A DNA stretch of 64,000 nt. Origin: Rhynchonema sp. JSB1_4 (lineage: Eukaryota > Nematoda > Chromadorea > Monhysterida > Xyalidae). Shown here piece after piece: positions 1-13,900 of this stretch. Below the pieces are notes generated by a model, which saw only the letters and a list, made by a program, of their open reading frames with translations, was not told where the DNA came from and searched no databases. The translations under genes were made by a program, and so were the position numbers. The DNA is taken from the NCBI GenBank assembly GCA_030248065.1, contig JASAMV010004440.1, positions 1-64,000 on the forward strand. The letters are read 5' to 3'. The stretch's first letter is position 1. Each line of letters opens with the position of its first letter.

Positions 1-173
1 AATTGTCGTCTATATGTCTCACTTTGTCGCATGTCGCATCGCTCTCCAACCCGCGAAGTATTGGACGACACGACAGACTGCTGAAATGTATAATTGACTC
101 GCAGGTTGTTTGATAGGGCGAGATGAGATTCTGAAAAGAAAGAATATTATTATCTGCATCAACCTAGTCACAT

Positions 174-2924
174 ATGACTACACGTCGTCTGTCGCTTATC
201 TACAAAGTGCGCATTTGTTTGCGCATTTTGCTTCTAACTGTGATCATCTGTGTGTTCAAGCACATGACATCGCCTGGTGGTGCACTGTATCCGTTGCTCA
301 ATGTTGCTTCATGGACACACATAAGGAATGGACTTGCTTTGGTTGGTTCAAGCTGCAAGCAATACCGTTTTTTGCTCTTAAAAATCATCATTTTTGACAA
401 TTCAGGTCCAATTCGGATCGCTCCCGCCGGGTCCGGCCGTGTTTCTCAACAGAGTGTTTCTGCTCGACCACAATCGAACCATCCGGTTGCAGACGTTGCA
501 GCGATGCAGCATATTTCGACGCGACGTGCATCACATGCGCTTGCAAGCTATCGGTACATACAGTATACCGGCGCGTTTGAAAGTTTTGTTCGAAGAAACC
601 TTTGATACAGAGCCGTCTATATGTCAATCCCATCAATGGCAATGTTCTTGAAAATCCGAACATGTGCACCTTGCCAAATCAGGCATTCCATTCAACGTCA
701 GTCGTCATCTTTTTGCATCCTATCGTCGCATCGACTACATGGCCTGCCCGCTGGTGTATCGTAATTGCACGTGGGGTCAGGACATGGTGGACATCGACAT
801 ACGACCGAGGGACCAGAGGTTTCTGCTGGCGGCGCTCAGGCCGGAAATTGTGGTCGTTGTTGCTGATGTTCCACCCGAGCGGAGACCATACAGGTGAACC
901 ATGAACCAGCAGTACGAGGTACATATACATATGTTACTGCTGCCCTTGTTAAAGGTCGATTAATACTTATGTCTTCCGGGAAGTAGAAGTCAAAATCCGG
1001 AGAAGTCACTACCACGCAGAAGTGCCCGGCAAGGCAGTTATTGCTTGTGGTGATTGCCTGTTCCACTGTGTCCGTTGACCGCTGCCTGCCGTCGACTGTT
1101 CTTGCTCTGTTAATGAGCTGACCGAACGGGCAGTCACAAATTTTTGACTGCTACTGCCGGGCAGTCAGAGTATAAACAGGCCTTAACTGGATGGGTCGGG
1201 CAAGCAGGCGAGCGCGACATCGAATCGCATCCACTCTGCTGCCTGCGCGTCAATACTCGACCAGCATAATAACGATAACATTGTCGGAAGACCATCAACT
1301 TTCGAAGTGCACAAGAGATGAAATTTGAGAAAATAGGAACTATGTATAAAAGTGTTCAGTGTGTATTATGATTTGCATTTCAGACTGGCGTTCTGTGGTC
1401 GTGCGTTGATCTACACATGCAGTTGGTTGGAAATGCTTCTTCAAATCGAGCTCAACCACCACACCGTTGACATGGACCATTTCTTCTTCACGTTCACGTC
1501 CGTCAGTCAACAAGTCCACGCCATCGCCGACCTGTATCGTGACGTGCACGGGTGGGTGACCATCCATTACTGGTCGTTCCTGCCGAGACTCGAACCGGAC
1601 GAAGGTTGGTTGCTGGTCACGGTGACGAAGAAACGACAGCCAATCAGAGTGTCTGAAGAATTTATAGCCCCTCCCCACTGGCATACGCACCACACATGAT
1701 GTTGCATTAAAAAATTAAATTTGAGGTAACGCGAACATACCGCACGCGCACCTGCTGGAGTCGATGACCAACTGTGTCCTTCGCGCCCGAGCCCTGACCG
1801 AATTGACCGCGATCGTCGATCTGGACGAAATCGTCGTTTCACGCGTCGATCTTGTGCAACAATTCAGACGGCAACCGTCGCTCGGTTTGCTAATTGGATA
1901 CTTTGACTAATGTTTGGTTTCTGTTGTGTTTCGCCGCCTTTAGCAAACAGGAGTTAGCAAGCGTGCTATTGAAATCATTAAGGGAAATGTTCAAACGTCT
2001 CAGGTTGACCACCTTTCCTCTTTTGTTGAGGTCTCTTCTCAACTTCTTCATTTGCCACGCACTTGTGATACATAATGTTTGCCTCAATATGGCCTACAGG
2101 TGATGTTACAGGCGCTGTTGTGATCGACCGTGTACAATGCCGTACCAACTACATCGGCCATCCAAATCGTACGTCAGACATGTTCGACATGTTGGCCGAC
2201 TTGAAGTGTCACTGGCCACATGGTTGGTGGGCCATGGTTTGAGCACTTAACAGATCGGAAATGCATTCTATCCAAGACTACATGCCCCAAGAAAAGTCTG
2301 TATTGCTTGGGGTGTGTATTAAGGTTTGCCTTACGCTGAGCACGACACAATCGGCACACCTATCTGAGTACCCATGTGTTTAGAAATGAAATCGATTGCT
2401 CGTCCCGAGGCCGTATTGGCAGCGCATGTGCATCTGGTGCGATTGGCAAGTGGCTACGTCGAGCATCGGCCGACTTTGATTGACGCTCGAATATACCACC
2501 TGCCGATCAGTCGGAAAGTGAATGAACGCGAAATTCGCTTGCCACGAGGCGGCGTCACTGATATCGCACTCAGTTGGTGAGCTGGCGCTTCAGTCATAAA
2601 CTGTCAGGGAGGCATGAAGTATAGCAAATATGCAGATACGATTATGTCACTCCGTACTACAGGTATACTTCAGCGGCTCGTGATCACTTTGCGCACACAC
2701 TGCACATTGCTCACTCTAACGCGACATATGATGTTTCCCACCTGGACACAATCAATGTCACCAACGTACATTTGTGCTACAACGTGTCAAAACTGATGGC
2801 ACATCCACCTTCGACGAGAGGCTGTTGGACAACCGGACCCGAATTGGCCGACAGAATCGCGCTGCCCTTTCGATCGCAGTTCAGATGGACGAAACAGAGA
2901 CCCATTTGGACCAGACTATACTGA
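174..2924 (+). CDS. Unrecognised type II membrane protein, copy 1
   Basis: I do not recognise the family. Eight exons: 174-341, 406-553, 683-893, 1384-1604, 1726-1884, 2112-2222, 2384-2576, 2663-2924. They total 1473 nt, an exact 490-codon frame plus stop. Exon 1 gives a short basic N-terminus (MTTRRLSLIYKVRI) and one hydrophobic segment (about residues 12-31), then a predicted luminal or extracellular region, so a signal-anchor is likely. The rest has conserved Cys and aromatic residues (CPLVYRNCTWGQD, LIYTCSWLEML, DVHGWVTIHYW, CHWPH) and ends WTRLY. N-glycosylation sequons occur (NCT, NRT, NVT). Most introns start GTTGGT or GTTTG. The exon 6 donor is placed at G|GTTGGT because this gives the correct phase into exon 7. 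A near-identical tandem paralogue follows. A secretory-pathway enzyme is possible, but that is only inferred from topology. Confidence 0.75.
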
Positions 2925-3881
2925 CGCCGCGTTATTGTGTTGCGGGAGTTCCTATGGTTTGAATGAACACCTCAACTGAGTGACAGACAATCAATTTCTT
3001 TTTTTTCATCCCGCCCTTGGAGGTATGTAATAAAAAGCTATTCACATGTGCGCTCGACCAGATGCACGTGGCCGAATGAAAATTGAAAATGGAAAAACAC
3101 CTAACGGCAAAAAAAAATTGATCTAACTTCGTTCCTGACTTTAACATCTAAAAGATCGGGACGTAAATCCAAAAAACTATAATATTGTGAGCGTTAATAA
3201 TTTTTATACAGAAAATATAATATGCATATACAGAATGTTCGGAAACGTTTCCGAATGAAGCCCCCAGGCATCTATTTGGGATAAAAAAGTTTTCCAAAGC
3301 TCTACCAAAAACGCACAGATTTACTTCACAAAAGAGCTATCGTAAATCCAGGCAGCCCACGGGCTCTGGAAATTTTTCCACTTAAAGCCCCCGAGAGCTC
3401 TAATTGCGGGAGGAGCGGGGCTTCGAGCGGAACTCCGTCCGGCAAACAATCACGAAAGTTTGAACCTTCTGAAACGTTCTCGAGCAACCTCGTGAACTCA
3501 AACGAACCATAAACAGCATAGCACTAACGTGCCAGCCATGATGTGCCGACAATAGAAACACGTTTTTGTCGAGTCAAGTGACTCCATTAGCACTGATTAT
3601 GCATGCTGATTCTGTGCCAAAAGTGAGAAAACACGCGTATTTTTGTACAACGTTGAACCTGCATGCACAGTGCACACCTTTGTACACCACAATTCCTGAC
3701 GTTGCCGAACGACAGCGTTTACATATTTCTTGAGATCAAAATGCGCCGACATTTGCCATTCGATTCCATGCTGAACACACAGCTCTGCAAAGTGCTGCCG
3801 GGAGCGCACTTTAACATCCGGTTATGTGTGGGATCGATTTGAACCGCATGGTCGCGTAAGATTTTGAACAATCGATAAACT
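2925..3881. other. Spacer between the tandem copies
   Basis: No exon recognised. It should hold the 3' UTR of copy 1 and the promoter of copy 2. No convincing polyadenylation or promoter element could be singled out. Confidence 0.5.
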
Positions 3882-7269
<3,388 letters not shown>

Positions 7270-7464
7270 TGGACTCCGATGCGTGCCAGGCAGTTCGCCT
7301 TGCGTTCTCAGGGGTGCTACAAACTTTTTCGGAATTGTCAGCAGCCTACGATTCCTGCTTATGTCTGACTCTGACGACGGCCACCACACAATAAATTTAG
7401 CTTATATTTGTGTCATCAATGCACATTATCAACTCTCGCTGTCAACTCAGACCTAACGCCATTG

Positions 7465-7692
7465 TATAGTCCGACCATCAGCTCATGGCACTTTTGTGTG
7501 GGAGGTTCAGGTTTCGTTGTGAAAATTGTTCCTCCGCAAGGCAATGTCAAAGAAAACGACGCACAAAAATAAATTGAAAACCGATTTCTCTTTCTTTTCT
7601 TTTTCGAAAAGCCAACCGGAATCGGAACAGCACTGGATCCTGTCAAGTTTTTCAGCTGACAAAAAGGGTCATGAGCTGATGGATGGACTATA
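7465..7692. mobile_element. MITE family C, copy 1
   Basis: Ends TATAGTCCGACCATCAGCTC / GAGCTGATGGATGGACTATA form inverted repeats. The interior (CCGATTTCTCTTTCTTTTC, AACCGGAATCGGAACAGCAC) recurs inverted at 54363-54592, which confirms a dispersed element. Non-coding. Confidence 0.8.
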
Positions 7693-9133
7693 TATATTTC
7701 TCGCGCTCATTCAGGGCTGCTTGCTTTGGCGACCAGAACTGACGATTTGCTTTGCCGACTAAACGATTAACCATACCTAGAATCAGAGTGTTCGTGTGTC
7801 AATGTAATGTTTTTGAAAAATTAAGAAATACAACTGTAAGTATAAAAAACAGCGTTTCACACTCATAAAATCCAGTCTAACACGAAAAGGAAGATCTTCA
7901 CAGCAATGCCATACTGTATATGTATGTGCGCGTGCGATAGCAATTTCTACTTTTCTGCGCGCCAAATCAGTCATTGCTCAATGCTCACACAACCGCAACC
8001 ACCGGACATTTTGTGGGCGCGCGGCACACACAATGCAATTTCAAAATCGTGGCGCGCGCCCGCCAAAATAAGAATTTTCCGGGCTTCTCTGGCACCGCCA
8101 CTACACCATAGAGTCGTATTTATGCGATTCCCTCGGGATAAAGCCAGAGAATCCGAAAGCGGCACGTATAAGTATACTGTAGTGTACATGCCTGTACCTA
8201 TGCAGCTTTTGTTTCTGATCTGAGATGAGGCCCGTTTAGAGAAGACAAGTAGGCTGGCCGGTTTTGAGGTGCTAAATCACACCCGGCCCCACGGGGCTGT
8301 AAGAAGCCGGCGCATACACGAACTTGTGAACCATGCATGCGCACATGCGCTTGAACCCTGTGCTTCAAGTGGTTCGTCGCGACCGCTTTTGCACTGCTTG
8401 CGTGCTGTGGTCAATTTGCATGGGCTCACGGCAGTTTCTACGGTTTTGATTGCCGTCTGAAGTATTGTCTTAGCCGGACGGCTCTGATGTCAGCCCTTGG
8501 ACTTTGCGATCAAAGTCGAGATTGGTGTGGAACAAGATTATATTTGGATTACGCAGTGACCGAAAACGACCTATGTACAGTATTGTAGGCGTTCATAACA
8601 AAACCAAGACATCGGAACAACAACACCGAAGACTGCGCATTTCATTTGGTTCTGCAACCCTATAATCGCAGGAATCATGGAAATTGGCCGTTTATTAACA
8701 ACGATATGGGTCCGGTGAGTCTCCATAAACTTTATAATGATAAAGGTTTTGCCCGTTTTCTCATGTCCGCGCTACAACAATTACTACCCGTAATTGCACT
8801 TACCCACTCATGCTCCCCAATATTCTTAATTTTCGCGCTGTTTGTTCTCTCCGCTGGTGCGACACCTCCCAAAGCGCGGCTGTGCTCAGGAGGCTTGAAC
8901 CTTTGCAAAACAACAGCTCTTCAAAATGGGTCGTTATGATAATGCGCGCGTGCGACGGACTATAGGTAAAGTTGTACGCTCATAATCGCAGATCATGCGC
9001 GGCCCATCCCTCCAGGGGTGCCGAATTTTCGGTCATAACCGTCGGTGAAAACATGATAATTTCGCCACCGTTTCGCTTGAGACCACTCGGTAGTTTGTTC
9101 TGCTGCGCGCATGCAGGTAACAGCAATCATGGT

Positions 9134-9621
9134 CAGGGTTGGGCAAAAAAGGTTTTTTTTCAAAAAATCGTTTTTTTAAAAACGTTTTTTTAAAACGCCC
9201 AGATGACCAAAATATGTCCCCAAAAAATTGGAAAACGCGCATGTTGGGAAGAAAACGTGGTTAAATGAAGTAATTCTATGTGTTCTGAGGCAAAATAAAC
9301 GGGTTTCAACCCTTTTCTAGCGAGTTGTTAAGATTCCATATCAGACCCGCATCATGGGACCAACTTTGGCCGGGGTCATCATTGAAAGTCAAACTCCGTA
9401 TATCGACGTATCTCGACATAGTAAAAATTGGTCGAAAATTTTTTGAAAACAATGGGACAAAAAATTGATTTTCCTTGATAATGAAGGGTACTTTCCCTGA
9501 AAATTCAGGGAAAATCAAGGAAATTCAGGATTTAAAAAAAACGAAAAACGACCCAGGCGTTTTTTTTAAAAAAACGTCGTTTTTTTAAGAAGAAACGCCG
9601 TCGTTTTTTTGCCCAACCCTG
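9134..9621. mobile_element. hAT-like MITE A1 with 8-bp TSD
   Basis: Terminal repeats CAGGGTTGGGCAAAAAA / TTTTTTGCCCAACCCTG, flanked by the perfect 8-bp duplication ATCATGGT (9126-9133 and 9622-9629). The CAGGG terminus and 8-bp duplication are hAT hallmarks. The interior has no transposase. Close copies lie at 20998 and 41322. Confidence 0.92.
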
Positions 9622-9902
9622 ATCATGGTTGCACAAAGTGCTTCTTAGGCAGTATGCATCACATGTTTTGACCAGGAAATTTCAGATACAGTAGTCATTA
9701 TAATTCGTATAGTTGTGTGTTTCGCTGCAGAAAGCTTTAGTTTAATGTCACAAGGCAATATTGTAACAGATCTCCGAGTAATCAGCGTAACCGCAGGATT
9801 GCTTTACTCCACAGCGGTTGACTGCGGTCAACTACAAAGTACCCGCGGGATCGCTAACACACGAAGTATACATTATGTACATTTCCATGTAAAGACAAAT
9901 TA

Positions 9903-10455
9903 TGCCAACACGAGCCCGATTTCGGAGGTGGTGTGCAAACAAAACGAATAGAAAGAGAATATCCTCATGCATTGTACAACGTACTGTATGTATAACATTT
10001 CCCAAATCAGCAGCCGGCTGCGGTTATACTCGTTCCGCGGAACTGAAGTAACAAGTGGAGGAACGATCATTTCCGTTGATAGTCTTGTGTCTGCCTGACT
10101 AACCGTCAGCAGTGAATAGCAGCAAGTAACAACGTGTCCGTCTACGAAGTGTTTCGGATTGAACATGATGAAGCACAACGATTGTTCCTCCACTTTCTTT
10201 ATACTGAGGCCGGCGGAGGAATCCGCGTTTTAGTGCCACCGTTTGCATTGCACAAAATTGGTTGCCTGAGCGCCTAGTGTGAGACAAGGCCGTCTACGTT
10301 GTATGTACTAGGTCCCCTTTGAGCCATGCTCTTGTCGGTTGCCCGTGGCAATCGTTCCTCCACCCGTTCCTCCAATGCCGCGGAAGAAGTATAACCGCAC
10401 CTTAAATGTTTCACTAATCTGCCAGCTCCGAAATCGGGCTCATGTTGATGTAGTG
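9903..10455. mobile_element. Inverted-repeat element (CGAGCCCGATTTCGGAG)
   Basis: AACACGAGCCCGATTTCGGA near 9906 pairs with TCCGAAATCGGGCTCATGTT near 10428. Inner arms also pair (GGTTATACTCGTTCCGCGGA with its complement near 10375; GGAGGAACGATC with GATCGTTCCTCC-like sequence). The same terminal sequence bounds an element at 32696-32879. Confidence 0.7.
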
Positions 10456-10603
10456 CTACTATATGGCCAACAGCAGCCAACCGGGATCCACTGCCCCCGA
10501 CTGCGCAGGACCGCGATGGAGCAAAAATGTCCTGCCATTGGTTACGCAAAACTGCATGGAGATCTAGAAGTCTAGATCGTAATCAAACGGGCCTTAGAAT
10601 ACT

Positions 10604-10876
10604 TATAGTAAGTTTCTAATTTCGCTGCCTCATGCATTCCTACAGACGCAGGGAATCTCCCGTTCGAAGTCGAGGCAGGCAACAAGCTCAACACACAAGC
10701 AAGCCACGCAGCTGACGGACACAGCTTGTGCGACTGAAACATTCGAAACGCACACGAGCCCGCTTGCGTGGCTTGTTGACTGTGTGTTGAGCTTGTTGCC
10801 TGCCTCGACTTCGAACGGGAGTTGCCCTGCGTCTGTAGGAACGCACGAGGCAGCGAATTTAGAAATTTACTAAATA
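10604..10876. mobile_element. Fold-back MITE family D, copy 1
   Basis: Nearly palindromic over its length: TATAGTAAGTTTCTAATTTC at the left pairs with GAATTTAGAAATTTACTA at the right, and CGTTCGAAGTCGAGGCAGGC pairs with GCCTGCCTCGACTTCGAACG. A second copy lies at 27163-27435. Non-coding. Confidence 0.85.
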
Positions 10877-10924
10877 CTAAAATATCGTGGAAGCGGCTTC
10901 CATAAAACCGCACAAAATCATTGT

Positions 10925-10936
10925 CTGATGTTTCAG
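10925..10936 (+). promoter_or_regulatory. CTGATGTTTCAG at a 3' splice site (K2P exon 1)
   Basis: The motif ends in the acceptor AG. CTGAT also fits the branch-point consensus YTNAY. Confidence 0.75.
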
Positions 10937-13900
10937 TTTTTCGAATATCCTACTGCGCGTCATGCTGGCGCTCGGTCCGCACGTCGCTCTGTTGAGTCTG
11001 ATATTCGGCTATGTGATCTTTGGCGGCTACATGTTCGTATACTTTGAACACCAACATCATCAGAATGAAGTGATTCGCAAGGAAGCACAGGTTGATTTAT
11101 ACAGCATTTGACTGTTAATTGTGCCCTCTGGATACGGGACGGGACGTTTGTGTTAGTGGATGGTTCGATGATAATGGGGTACATACAGTAGTTTTTCAAT
11201 CCCTGATTGTAATTATGTATTTTCGACCAGCAAGACGGTTGTTCCCAACTCCTGTCTGAAATTGAAACTGAATACTTAACCGAATTGAATTAGTGTTAGC
11301 GGTGGTATCCGTAAACCTCAATAGATCATCAGCACAAACAAGTCACCTCAAAGGCACACCTGGTGTGCTACATATCAAATCACCTGGTGTGATACCACCT
11401 TAACTGTGGCTGATAAAAGTTTATCCATAAAAATTCGCCCTCGTGTGTATATGGCTCAGTGGCTCGAATTCCGACAAAGTTGTTGAAAAAAATCAAAAAG
11501 CGTTTCTCAGGTCGATCACACGATCGAAGTGGCCCTGGAGAAAATGTGGCAACTTGCCAAGAACGAGTCTGTCAGTTACGAACAGTTCGATAAAGAGACA
11601 ATGGATGAATTCCTGGATTTTGTTGATGCCGTGTACGACGCCCAATTGGGCGGCAAAGCGAAGGGGGACAAGAGCGTTAGTGATGTTTCATTTTATATGA
11701 CTCTACCCAGGCCTTTTCAGCGCATGGGTCACCTTGTGGACGTTGGTATGATGAGCGCGGGTGATGTTTATCGCAAAATAAATGGCACCCACACAATAAG
11801 AGAGTTTGTGAATGGCGCGCCGAAACCATATATTCAGGAAAACGAAACCATGAATCGCTGGTCGCTCGAGAATGCTCTGTTCTTCAGCACAAATTACATC
11901 GCATCGATTGGATTCGGGTTGGATCATCGCTTTTGAAAATCTTGAAACCTTTATTTTCGTGATTTTTATCGACTAAATCCCTATTTTGTCAGTTACATCG
12001 CTCCGGTTACGTCCAGTGGCCGAGCATTTTGCGTCGTGTACGGTTTGCTGGGCATTCCACTCACGCTGGTCACCGTGGGAAATTTGGCGAAATTCGCCAG
12101 CTCGATCTCGTTCTGGTGTTTTGAGGTAAGGGCATCAGTAATTGTCCAGAAACAGTTCAACTCCAAAGTTCGCAAATTTTCAAATAAATGTTTAACTCAA
12201 TAATTTAATATTTAAATATAAATATTTAATTAAATATTTAACTTAATTTTTTTAAATATATTGTGTAACTGTCTATTTTCCAGAAATATCTCCAACTCTG
12301 GGCGCACATGCGATGCAAAAAAACCTACACCGCTGCGGAAACAGAGCAAATGCTCGAAAACGTCGAGGACAATTTGCACGAGTTAGCGCCACGGATCATT
12401 GTCAGCGACAAAAATGGCAAAAAATAATGATTTCCAGAATTCAACTATTCCGTTTTCCCGCATCGCTACTCTTCATTGTCGTGTTGGCCTATGGACTGGT
12501 GATTGGATACGTGTTTATGCGTTGGGAGGAGGAAGAGGAGTGGGGTTTCGTTCAGTCGCTGTATTTTGCCATGATCAGTATCTGCACAGTGGGTGAGTGT
12601 GCGATTAATTGGGCTGATATTACCGTGGTCAACTCAAGTGGTCGAATCAACACGTCAACACACTTTGTAATGTCGTCAACTCACTGGGTATGCCATGTAT
12701 TATGTACATGTATTTCTCGTGCGCACCCGCGTCGCGGCGCTGCTGTGAGTTGACGAAGTGATTTGACCACTTCAGTTGACCGCGCTGTGGTATTAGCCTG
12801 GAATTGGTGTTTGGATTTTTTAGTCTTCGTTGTTTGGTGTAAAATTCCACACTGCATTAAGAACAACAAGTTGATCTTTGATCTAAAGATAATCTAAGAT
12901 AAATTTGCATTTTAAGAATCCTGAAAAAATCGGCAGGTTTCGGCGACATCCGTCCGTCTCCACCCAATCAGTGGTGGGCGTTGTTGTTGATCTTCATCGG
13001 TGTCATGATCACCACAATGTGCATGGATATCCTTGGGTCGATGTATTTGGATCAGATACACAATCTCGGACGCGCACTGCAGGTATAAAGTGTACGTATA
13101 TACTGACAATGTGGCCGCATCTGGTGAGTTCGAGCTGATGATGCCCCGGTGCATGCATGGCCAGACTGTGCTGCGAACACACGAAGAAACGAACACAAAC
13201 AAAGAGCGCAAGTCACAATGAGCGCGAGATTGAAAGATTTATGACAAGTTGTAACTGTTTTGCAGGAGAACAACCCATGGGATCTGTTGAAGGCCAAACG
13301 CGCCATGCGACGTCGGCAACAGACGGCGAATTTGTTCCGCGGATTCGCTCAGCTGATGGCCATGCGACCCGCAGCCAGACATCAAGGTGGTTTCGGATTG
13401 ATGTTTGATGTCTTATTTTATTTTTGTGTGATCCAAACGAAAAAAACCGTTTAAATAAATATTTTTTATGTGCCTTTATTCACCAGATCCGAAGCCGAAG
13501 AAGAAAAAGAAGCGCAAGCACATGAGCATTGGTGAGTTGGTCCGGCTGCCTGATGCTTCCCATACATTATATGCGAAGTGTTTAGCAAGTTTTGTTTTAT
13601 GATGTTTGGTCTTGTGATATATGAATCCACGTGCTAGTCATACAGCGGTCGACTATGTTTGACCGCATATCCATTTATAGTGGCGAATCCAGCTTTCGGC
13701 CAAGGGGGTCCAAATACCAAAATGTACTGAGTGCAGTAATGTTTGTCTGTTTCGCCCTGCTTTCGCGCAGACAGGACCGAGGCGAGGCGCCAGTGCTCGT
13801 CAGTGCGAAGTCAGTGCAAAAGTCATTTTTATCTGGCGCATGTTTGATTTGTGCAAAAATGGTTTTTCATCTTGTGCAGGTCTATACCAATTCGGCGATT

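Larger units (their letters stand above)
7270..10936. other. Transposon-rich spacer without recognised genes
   Basis: Apart from the elements listed separately, I see only short unrelated open frames and no exon that matches a family I know. The 5' exon(s) of the K2P gene should lie here, because its first recognised exon begins at a 3' splice site. Confidence 0.5.
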
